Positions 21,623-32,400 of a stretch of DNA of 64,000 nt are shown piece by piece. Location: the NCBI GenBank assembly GCA_009760855.2, contig WPIO01000073.1, positions 455,001-519,000 of the forward strand, given 5' to 3'. The notes below the pieces were generated by a model. It searched no databases. It saw only the letters and a list, made by a program, of their open reading frames with translations, and had not been told where the DNA came from. A program made the translations under genes and the position numbers. Position 1 is the stretch's first letter. Each line of letters starts with the position of its first letter. This DNA comes from Cristatella mucedo (taxonomy: Eukaryota > Bryozoa > Phylactolaemata > Cristatellidae).

Positions 21623-24244
21623 TATATAATTCTAGGCGAGAATAGCCGCGAAATATTCAAAATAATAGTTCAAATTGCAAAGTTTTGGATGTTTGCCGAA
21701 ATAAATACAAAAAAGTTACAAATGCAATCCCAAGTTTTGGTTGTTGACAGGTGACCCGAACATGGTATATAAAATTATTTTGCAAGACATATTTACACCG
21801 GAAGTCGTACGTCGAGTTCAACCGTATGCCTTTTTCCTAATTAAACATCCCTAGAGAGGCGTTTTTCGGTGAACTTTGTCAATAAAAGCTACTCCGTCCC
21901 AAATGGACGTCAGACCATAGCTTTAAACTTTGAAAAAACTTTAGTTTTTCTTAAATAAAGACAGGCCCCATTGAAGTCAACCATTCAAATGGTAGTTATG
22001 ACAATCAAAAAGCGTAAATCCGATATCACTGACCGTGTCCACTTCCCTTAAGCTCAAAGTCAACCTACGGAAAAAGGCTACCCAAGGCTACAATTCTTTA
22101 TTTCCTCATTGGTATGTTTACATTTGCCAACAAAATGAAAGTGACAATGATTCGGCAACTAGACTATCGTTAGGGGTAATGGATTGATAATTTACTGCCG
22201 CCCTGACCGTGGTAACTAAGGATTTTATTATCACGGAATATACTGAATGAATGACCGCTGATCCAGTTTCTGTAGAAGCCATTAAACACGCGGGAAGCTA
22301 ACAATGCTGGACGCAACTGGCTGGCGCCCACTAGGATAAAACTACGCGTCGTTCTCTGGGAGTCAGTGTCAATGTTAATTTAATTTTATTCAAAAGAAAT
22401 TGGGGTGATTTCAAGCTCTCATCTATGCCTTGTATAGCTTGAGGTTTGTATTGTATTGTATTGCATAGGTTTGTATTGGCGAATGCGGGTTATATCCTGG
22501 ATCTCATAACTGGTTCGGGTCTGACCGCCGCAGCATGCGAGCTACCGTGGATATATCATGTTAATGCCATATAAGAATTTTTTAAGTTTGACATATTCCG
22601 AAGATCTGTATGTATACATTTAGTGAATCATTTGTGCGATGTATAGAGCTGCATAGTGCTCTCGTATTTGTATAACTTACTGCTCTGAGTTTCTCTCCCA
22701 CGCAGCCGAGAGTCAAATGCCAGCCTTTTGTATCTTTCTCATGTCAAATCTCCGATAATAGTGATCCGATCAATTTGAAATTTGGAATTTATGATTTTTT
22801 TTACTTGCAAATATTCCATTACCGTCACCTTAGTGGATAGACTTATTTGATCAAGAACTAACTGTGCTTGTCATTCTAAATAGTTGTCATTACTTCACTC
22901 ACATGTCCTGATAATGTCACAGGTAGGTTAATAGCAACCAGATCAACGTAAAATTTGAAAAACAGGGTCCAAAGTATGTGCTTTAAAGTTATGTGACGTT
23001 AATGGAATAATGCGGTCGATTTGCCATCGCATACATGCGTTTACAGCCTCAGTTGTCTTCCCTTCGCGTTTTGTCAACAGTGGTACTGTATGCCTCATCA
23101 ATTCTACAGCTTGGCCAAAACACCACCGATCGAAGTGAAATTTGGAATATAGGTTGGACTCACTAGCCTCAAAAAATCTACTTGCCTATATTGGCATCAT
23201 GGGTCATTAAGTATAGTCCCACGCCCCGAATGTCCTTGACCTTGGAATTTGGTAACAGTTCCATAAGCTTGACATGCGAATATTTTTTTCTTTAGATTTT
23301 GTAACGAACGTCTCGTTACCAATTGTTCTGCATACTTAGAGGGGTTTGGGATATTTTTAAAGTGACTGGTATGAAATCTGTCACTTTGATAACATTGCTG
23401 TGTTTAGCTGAGGTCCAGTGAAAAACCTGACTCTTACAGGTCTTCAGAAGGTCAACATGACAGCTACGGCTACATCAAAAGATAGCTTCTTGTAGCTCTG
23501 TTCTTTTGAAAATTTACGTACCAATTTTTCCATTAGTCTTTGACAAATGTCAATAACGGTGCAGTTGGGGAGATAAATCCCATTGGGCAGGGACATAACT
23601 CCCCTCATCTCGGCCATGGAGTAAGGCGATGGAATGTTAAACGCCTGCATGATTTGAAAATCCAAAGTACATGCTAGTATTAAATCAAGGTAGAATTAAT
23701 GTCGTAAGGACTATGCAAATTAAGAATTATCGTAATGGGACTACTTGCTGGTATACCTTTAGAAATCGTCAAGAGAAGGTCAAACAGCAAGTAACTTGAG
23801 GCTCGGCCGATGCCCTGTACAGTATAACTAAAGCATTTCTGCCCGTAGGTATGCAAAATATTTTGATTATCTAGCTTCACAGGCTTTAGTAATAATGATT
23901 TTAAACCGTAGCTGTCCAGCGCTTATATTGGAAATGGCAGCTTCGTGGCAGTTAAAAAACATGCTGGAGATTGCAGGGCCGGGCTAGCAGAGGCCATTGT
24001 GCAAGAGCAAGCACGTGCAATGGCGTACAATTCAGTGGCTAAAATCAGAACACTATTCTCTGTACAAGAATACACGATAGCGTGAGATTCCATGGCCATA
24101 CCCGGAACACCATTCTTTATCTTGAGGTATCAAAACCAGAATTGTGGGACGCCTATTGTGGAAATGACAAATGTATTGCAGTGTATTAAAATATTAGCTG
24201 ATTTAAAAGTCTGATTTGTATCGCTTTAGGTGAGACTAAATGGG
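21623..24244. other. Unique AT-rich sequence, no gene supported
   Basis: 2.6 kb with only short frames (for example minus 23444-23665 and minus 23680-23880). These show no domain, and the flanks lack convincing splice sites. There is a short TTGTATTGTATTG run near 22445. I see no repeat family seen elsewhere in the window. Confidence 0.3.
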
Positions 24245-24362
24245 TATCCCCACAGTTTAAAGTTGGCAATAAACGATTATCCACAGTAGGATTCGAAGTT
24301 AAGAGCTCGGTCATGACGAGCGAGCAACTTACCTCCTGGGCTATCACGGCATTTATGTATCG
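24245..24362 (-). mobile_element. SINE-1, degenerate
   Basis: GGCAATAAACGATTATCCAC, AGTAGGATTCGAAGT (decayed B box), GAGCAACTTACCTCCTGG and CTATCACGGC keep the minus-strand SINE-1 order with many substitutions. Confidence 0.6.
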
Positions 24363-25107
24363 GATTCATTAGTAAGACTGAGTCGATTCATCCGCGGTAA
24401 CTTACCTAAGATCCTCATGCTCAGGTGTGAAAAGGACGAGCTTTTCACCTTCGCATTCCAGAACGCCAGTAGAAAGCCAGTACGACCTTCCCCCAACATT
24501 AAGAAAGACGTCATCTACGCTGCCTCGTCAATTGGGCATCGAGCACACCCTCCCGACCCCCTTCCCCTGGCGCACAAACACAGGCACGATTCAGTAGCAC
24601 GCTTGCGCGAGTAAGGGTCTCCAGCGAGCGGCTCGCTCAAAACTTCGCAAACACTGCCGCCGCCGCTGCTGCTTCCGGCCTCGCTGAAGAATTCCAAGTG
24701 ACCCTGTAGTCGGCTGCAGGCGAGATGATAAGTGGGCGAGCCCAATGGATGACGGCACGTAATCTAGGAGCCACTTACTTGGTAACCATATTGCATGCAT
24801 CGTAGGAATCTACTCCGTGTAATTGTGCTATGTCGCTTGGTCGTCAAAAATGATTTGTGCAACTAAAGTAACCATAGGCCACCAGTTGCCCTGAAGTCGG
24901 CGACACAGTACGTAATACCCAATACCTGCAATATGTATCCACCATCGGCAAGGGCGTACGTTTGCGCTCAGTGGAATTTAATAGAAGTCGCAAAAGTTTC
25001 TACGGCTCCCACCAGCTCTGCCGTCATGCAAAAAGCGTCTGTATGGAAGCCGCCGTATGTGAGTTGAGGCCTACGGTGCCTGAAGCGAAGAAGATCGTGA
25101 ACCAGCC
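24363..25107. other. No gene; small GC-rich patch
   Basis: A GC-rich patch at about 24520-24720 gives overlapping chance frames on both strands. Nothing recognisable. Confidence 0.3.
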
Positions 25108-25245
25108 ATGGTTTGGCTCGTGGGTTTATGGTGCTCGCCTTTGACGACCAAGGTTATGGGGTCGAGCCCAGCGGCTCATGTGAAGCGAAGGGATCGAGAC
25201 TAAGTTCTCTTAGGGGCTATACAAATGAATTATAGTTCATGCTTT
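25108..25245 (+). mobile_element. SINE-2 (tRNA-headed, LINE-like tail)
   Basis: Head TGGTTTGGCTCGTGGG, B box GGGTCGAGCCC, then AAGCGAAGGGATCGAGACTA, AGTTCTCTTAGGGGCTATAC and AAATGAATTATA. The same order and tail as the minus-strand copy at 3905-4035. Confidence 0.6.
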
Positions 25246-25348
25246 ATTTAATGAGCCGCCGGTCGCTGCTGCTTCCGGCTTTGCTTGGGTATTGCCTTTG
25301 ACCCTGCAGTTGCCCACAGGTGATACCCTAACGAGCTGGATCGAGTAT

Positions 25349-25426
25349 GGGATCGAAAAAAGCCACTAGGGCACTGAAGCTGACTACGGGATCGAAAAAA
25401 GCCACTAGGGCACTGAAGCTGACTAC
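25349..25426 (+). repeat. Perfect 39-bp tandem duplication
   Basis: The 39-base unit beginning GGGATCGAAAAAAGCCAC and ending GAAGCTGACTAC occurs twice with no difference, at 25349-25387 and 25388-25426. It lies at the 5' side of a LINE-A copy, and the lack of divergence suggests a recent event or an assembly artefact. Confidence 0.85.
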
Positions 25427-26007
25427 GAATATGGCTGCAAGGCTAGTTTTCGAATTCCAGAGGTTTGACCACGCGTTTCATTTACTGAAAGAGCTAGGGT
25501 GACTGTCGGTTAATCAGTGGATGCAGAGCATAGTTCTTACGCTGACCGCACAAGGCCCGTCACGGCGTGGCTCCTCCATGCATAGCTAAACTACTGAACA
25601 AGTTTCAGCCTCCTCATGCCCTTGGGTCCTGTAAGGAAAATAAATTAGTCATTCCATTCCTACTCTTAAAGACGGTTGGCAACAGAAGCTTGTGCTCTGC
25701 AAGTCTTAGGCTGTGGAACTCACGTCCACGAACGATTCTTATGCAACTACAACTATTCTCTTTCTGCCGACTGTGGCTCATCCTTTCCAGCTGCCCTGAG
25801 CTGCTACTTCCGTGCTACTAATTACCTCAACTGCTCTTCTGACTCTGCTATGCTTCTCACTTGCTCTCTGCTGCGTGAGATGAAGTTAATAGGCTACCGA
25901 ATGCGTACCGAAAGGCGTTTAGGCTGTGAATGCCCTATAAAAACTCTCCTGCGTAACACCCACATAGTCTTTGTGAAGTTACAGACGGAGATACATTACA
26001 TTACACC
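25360..26007 (+). mobile_element. LINE-A 3' part, 3' of the HCN gene
   Basis: From GAATATGGCTGCAAGGCTAG through the C-terminal domain (HALGSCKENKLVIPFLLLKT, VGYRMRTER) to the LINE-A terminus AGACGGAGATACATTACATT. Frameshifts separate the blocks. It ends about 180 bases from the HCN stop codon, in the opposite orientation. Confidence 0.75.
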
Positions 26008-26185
26008 ATTGAGCTGCGGAATTAGTACTGATATTTCAACGCCAGATTAAATGAGCGGTCAGAGAGTTCGACTCATTGAGATCGGCGCGAGAGCAGCCTT
26101 GGACACTTTAGTCGATCTCTTGGGTGCCTACGTGCGTGGCTTTGACACGCCCATCGGCACCGTCAGTTCACAAGTCCGGTAGTTG

Positions 26186-26463
26186 TCAATGCTGGAGAGC
26201 ATCGGTCGACGTCGGCCTCTCGCTGTCAAGTATTCCGTTTACTATTTTGTAAATGGCGTCCATGTGACCGATCACATTCTTGCTGTCTCCAAGCTTGGAC
26301 AATTTACGAACACGCTTAAGGGATTTGAGCGCAAGCATCTTCCTCATTTCCGGATGCTCTTCAAATATCCGGTTAAAGTTCTCCTTGGGTAGGCTGTAAG
26401 CCCGGCAGTGAGTGAGCGCGTGAATAGTCGCCGAGCGACGCTTGCCCGTCAGAAGGGCCATTT
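26186..26463 (-). CDS. HCN-1 exon 9: cNBD ligand loop, C-helix and C-terminus
   Basis: Acceptor GTTTCAG|AAATGG restores the Glu of FGE560. The phosphate-binding loop reads LLTGKRRSATIHALTHCRAY, with R569-S570 at the positions that contact cAMP in HCN/CNG proteins (usually Arg-Thr). The C-helix region is rich in Lys/Arg (SLKRVRKLSKLGDSKNV). A TGA at 26188-26186 closes a short tail. Confidence 0.9.
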
Positions 26464-29400
26464 CTGAAACGACATAAAAGCTATCCTAAGAAAACACTGC
26501 TATCCAATTGCAGTATTCAGCACGATCCTCCTTTAAGCGAGCGCTTTTCTCACGGTTTCGCAGCTCAGAGGCAGCACAGCGACGACACAAAAATTAATAA
26601 ATAACTAATCCATCATTACTCAGTCGGAGCCGATAGGCTTAGGCGGATGAAGACATGTGGAAGAGAGCTCTTGCCATGTTGCCAACCGCTCGCTTGCAGC
26701 ACGAGCTCCCGCACGGCAAGCCTCAGGGATGCCGAGGCTCTAAAATATGCTTCGCTAAAGAATAGGACGCCTACCGTCGATTGGCACGAGGCTCGCAGAT
26801 TGTTGATTATTGAACTGCTCCAGGGGGATTTTCCAACAGCTGTTATTCAGTAGCTAGATCTCGAGGGGATTGTTGCCGTCTAATGGAAGCGACCTAATCA
26901 GCAAGACAGCTTATAGTATATGGAACAATTTAACATCCACGTTCAAAACTGCGTAGAATGCACATTGCTTCTTCCCTGATACTACGGATTATATAGAATA
27001 GATCGCAACACGAGGCCATTTGTAATGAAATAAGTGCGGTCAGGATAAGAGAAGGCAAAATAGTTTATCATGTGAGCATTAAGCGAAACAAGAGCCATTC
27101 ACTTGGTGGTCTGTCTGAGCTGCATTCCTAGCAGGAACCCGCGGCTCTAAAGCCTAGTGCAATCTACCCTCTCCAATCCCTTAATGGTAACTACCCCGCT
27201 GAGATAGTTGCTACTGGCCAAAGCGAAGCACCGAATAGAATTCTTCGTTCTGCTAAAATCTGCAAGCACCCAATGACCATGTGCTAATCTGCGACGATCA
27301 AAGTTTTCGGAACAAGACGAGTGTAGGCTTCGCCATTAGTCGAGATCGTTCAAAAGGATGCCGGCACGGTATACAGCCAATACTCGGTGAACTCGCCACT
27401 AGTTTTGAATGAGGCACGCAAAGGGGTCGCCGTTTTAGAGCTGCTAGATGGGTCAACTACAGCTTTAAGGGCCGTGATAGCCCAGGAGGCGAGGTGCTCG
27501 CTCTTCTTAACCGCTGACGCTGGTTCGAATCCTTCAGTGGGCGATCCCCTTATTGCCCACTGAACTCGGTGGTGATAGCCATTAAGGCTCTTCTGCTGCT
27601 ACACAAATGAGGATGTCAAATCGGCTAATGCATTATGCATTTGCGTTTGTAGCAACTGCTTTAAAGATTTTACCTTATCGAGCTGAGCTGCAATAAGCAA
27701 CATTCGCAAGGGGTGGGGGTAAGATAAACTCATTATTCAGCCCCATTGCTTGGGCCTATGGGTAAGGCACTTACATTTTAGGACTCAAAGCCATGCGATT
27801 CGAGTCTTGCAGCAGGGCACTCGTTATTACCTACTGCAAGCTCGAGAAACAACCTCTATTGCTCATCTGCCCTCTACAAAAATGAGGCTGATAAATAAGC
27901 TGACCTACACTTTACTTCATTCTGAAACGCCGTATTCCTCGAATCTACTACAGGGCATCCTACCGAATCCACACTGTATCGCTCTTGAGCTGCACATGGC
28001 TAAATGAATTTCTTGAACAGAAACACTGATTTCCTATTCTAGCAGCTCCTGCAGAAAGAACGCATAGGCATAGCAGCACAGTTTAACCGTTATCTACCGA
28101 ATGTTCGTCTAGTGGGCTCGTGCTATACTGTACCTCCAAAATATGCACCGTCGGTCAGTTTGGTAACGAATAAGCCGTCGGCGGTAGTCACTTCGGCCAC
28201 TCCTAGGATGGCAAAAAAGCGCTCCGTAAATCCCGCGATGCTCGAATGTGCAGCTAGCAGGCATATGCACATGCATGTGCATATGCATTACGAACGTCGC
28301 TGGCAAGCAGGAACTACTCAAACAAGCCGATCCATCCAACTCAGGGGTAACACATTTGATTAGGGCGATGTGATTACATAGGTCTAGAACTAAAATATTC
28401 TATTACTAAAAGGTCTAGAACTATCTTTCTCTCAAATTTGGTTAACTACTGAAGGAACTGGAGAAGACAATATGCCCTAAGTATATCCGATACTCGCTAT
28501 CTCAGCCACGTTGTAAAACTGGGTGCATTCATGAGCTATCTTCCAGTTATGACTTGCGTGCAGGAAGAGACATGATTGCAGAATGTATGCCTATTGAATG
28601 CAGTTGCAAAGATCACTGGCAATTGTAGTACGCACAGCCCTGAAATTACTTCTGCGGTTGTGAGCTAGACTCACTTCCTTTGGTAGAGCGAAACCGTAGC
28701 CTGCGAGCAGCCTCGAAATTCAGAGTGTTTTACATCCGGGTGTTAGGAGCTAAACAGTGCTTGGGGTGCACTCGCTAGAGCATCGGTCCAGACAGAAAAA
28801 GTCCCATGGCCTCTTCTGGCAAGAAATAATAATAACGATACAATATTTACATAGTCCTACCTAAAGAGAGTTCAATATCTGTATGGGCACTTCAAGAGTG
28901 CTGGAAATGCAGCATATCAATTGCTTTGCTGGAGTGCACGAAATTTCAGCAAGCAGAACTACACAAATGAAATTCAGTCGGATGAAGAATTGACGGCGAG
29001 GATCATGTAGATTTTTGGCTTTGTTTTTTAATTTGTTAAATCAGGAGGTGGCGTCATGCTAGTCTACTGTGAGCTCTGGGCATTGGGAGCATATAAAGTG
29101 ATGCATTTACTTCTAAGGACGGCTTGCTGCATGTTTTTAATGATTTTCACTGCTTTTTAAGCTTACAAATTTACGGCATTGAATCCGAGGGCTTTGCTGC
29201 TCGTAAGAGCTAGGAGCAAATTAGAATTTCATACTCTCTTTCCCGGTACTACGTTACCCGCTATTGCCTACTCTCTTTTTCCTGGCCTTTGGTTTCAACG
29301 TATAAGTAATTAAATGTAAGTACTAAAATCGTTAAACCACTGTAAGATCACAAGCAATTGGAGTCGGACTCATAATAGCACTGATATTTATTTATGAGTT

Positions 29401-32400
29401 CTCTTGAGGCGTTATTCATAGGCAATGTTTTTATGTTATTACAGGGTATTTGAATAGTGCCAAGAGGATTAAATCTCCATATAGATGCTTCAATATTCGA
29501 GTTAGAGAAATAATGACCAAGGGCTAGAAGCATGCACACTCTAATGCTAAAGTAAGAATGCAAAATTAATCAAGTATCATGCTTCGGTGAGCATGCTAAA
29601 GCAAACAAAAAGACACCCGGGCTACCAGTGAGTAGAAAATCTAGCTAGCAACATTCTTTCCATAACAAAATCAAACAAAATCAAACAAAAAGCTCAAACA
29701 AAATCTCTTCACCATTATCCGCCAAGCTTTACGTCAAAATAACGGACAGAATTGACAAATAATCAAAGACGCAACAATTTTTAGTAGCTCAAAACATGCA
29801 AGTCAAGTTATTCAATAAGTTTCCAACAGCATTGCAGTTAACTGACCTTCAGTAAGGAAGTACATCGCGTTACCTCGGTCACCAGTAGATATAATCTCGT
29901 CTCCTGGTTGAAAAACCTCCTGTTTTAGGCCTGACACAATGGCGCTGACGAATTCGGAATGCAGATTAGTCAGAAGTGGCACTGTCTTCATTAGAGTCTC
30001 CCTGTTATGAATAACCACTTCCTATAAATTGAACTACCTGAAATCATCGTCGATCGACCTACTAATCGTCGATCCGAATGCAATCTCGTGCCATATTTCA
30101 TGAGCGACAATAATGCATTCCGTGCTGTGCCTTTGTGCAATTCAAATCGTTAAGTGCACATTCACATATTGAATATTAATAGTTGATAACTCTTTGGCTG
30201 TGCATTTCCAGCTATTATCTACCTATTGTGTGTGTGTGTGCTTCTGAGATTCCAGACGATCAAAATCCTAGTTTAAGAAATATGTCATGCCCAAGCTGTA
30301 AGCATACAACGTTCCGTTAAACGGACTACGGAGTAACAGCTGCTAGAATAAGTAAAATAAAAATTTAAAGTTAGCTGAATCAGCAGCCTGATTTATGTAT
30401 GGGCATACGAGCCGTTGCTACCATCACCTGTGCTTGCAGCAGGCAACTGGTAGTTATCCCATGCAAGACATACAATTCGGGTTTTGTGATTCGAGCACTT
30501 AATCGGTAGGCTAACACCCAGAAGCAGGTGGCATATTTTTTTAAATATTCTAGCTGGAATAACTTGTCACAGCCTGCATTCTGAGTGCTGATCGGTGTTA
30601 AACGGAATTGTTTTAGGTATGGGTACTGGTGGTCGTTCAATAATACCTAAGCTATAGGACCGCCTGCTCAAAACATTTAACTATACGAGCTATAAGCCTG
30701 GAGGACCAAACAAAAATAAGCTATAAGCTATGAGCTATAAACCCAATACAAACAAATCTACCTGTCACTAACTGATAATAATAATAATAATAACCCACTT
30801 GATATAGCGCCCTCAGAGAACTTAATCTCTTTCTAGGCGCTTTACATTTGCTGTAAAGGGAAACGCGATTGAATGGTGAGTAATATCATGCTTGATAAAC
30901 AACATGAATAACATGGTTAGGGGTGACATGCGCAGGGTCAGCATGCAAATGTGGTTAGTCCTAGCATGCACAGTGTCAGCACGCATAAGCACATCAAGGA
31001 CGAATCACAGGGACCCACTAAATGCTGTCCTAAATAGGTGTGTTTGTAAGTTCTTTTTAAATGTGGTCTAGTCAGCAGATGCTCTGACGCAAGTCGGGAG
31101 TGAGTTCCAGGCTTTGGGAGCATACGAACTAAATACACAGTCTCCAAAGGATTTGAGGTTTGTACGAGGTATTGGTACACTGTTAGATTTCGAAAAGCGG
31201 GTGGTACGATACTTGGCCTGGTGGGAGAGTATATCTGAGAGATAGGCTGGAGCCAAAGAATAAAGCGACCTAAAAGTGAGCGACAAAACCTTGAAGTCGA
31301 TTCGTTGCTGGACTGGGAGCCAGTGCAGGTCGGCGAGAAGTAGTGTGATGTGTCAACTGCGACGCTCACGACAGACAAGCCTACCTGCAGAGTTTTGCAC
31401 CACCTGTAATCGCCTGATTGCACATGCCAGTAGGCCAGCAAGCAGTGAGTTACAGAAGTCAAGACGGGATGTTACAAATGCATTGACCAACTTAGACGTG
31501 GTATACTTATCTGAACAAGCCCGAATTTCAGCGATGTTATATAGCTGAAAGTAGGCAGATTTGACTGTGGAGTTGGTGTGATCTCTAATGAGAGGTGACT
31601 TTGGAACATGACACTTATATTTCGAGCTGATTCAACAGAAGATATGCTGGCAGAGCCAATTTTTGAGCTTCAGCCTTTCCAATTTCTGAATCACGATACT
31701 GCACTGATACTGCACTGATTGACAGGACCGGCTAATGAGCTTACTTCTGATTAGATCTAAGATTGGCCGTTTCTAGTGCATCGCTCTTGAAGAGGATCTC
31801 TGCCTCTCATTGAATGTGGCCTCTTTTTTAAGTTGGACGAGGGACATTCAACGACAGCTTCCAAAATATCTCTTTCTCGACACTTTACATATGCTGTAAT
31901 GAAGACCTGCTAGAATGGTTAATGATAGAATTCTAAACATCAAAAAGCCTAACAAATTTTATATGTAATATGCTTAGGGTCGGAATGCAAATATGATTAG
32001 TGGCAGCATGTACGGTGTCAGCACGATTAAGCACACAAAGGACGAATGACATGGACTCACTAAAAGCTGTAATAAACAGATGCGTTGTGGCTCCTTTTTA
32101 AGTGTCGTCTCAAGTAAGAGTAAGTTGTGACATCACTCGTGAGTGATTTCCAGGCTTTGGGAGCATATAAACTCCAGGCACGATCTCCAAAATATTTTAG
32201 GTTTGTACGAAACGTAGCTGAACTATTTTATTCACAGAACAATCTGTGGTACAATGCCTAGCTTGGTGGAGAAGTAGATCTGATAAATAGGCTGGAGCCA
32301 AAGAATGAAGGAACCTAAAAGAGAGTGACAAAACCTTGAAATCGGTGCACGGCTTAACTGGAGCCAGCGCAGGTAAGATTTTTTGCACCAACTGTAAGCA

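Larger units (their letters stand above)
26464..28133 (-). other. HCN-1 intron 8
   Basis: 1.67 kb between the micro-exon and the last exon. It contains two SINE-1-type elements (27466-27645 and 27738-27900). The rest shows no feature. Confidence 0.7.

Noticed and set aside
27430-27445. GTTTTAGAGCT string resembling a CRISPR repeat
   Set aside because: A single short match in an animal intron, with no repeat array.
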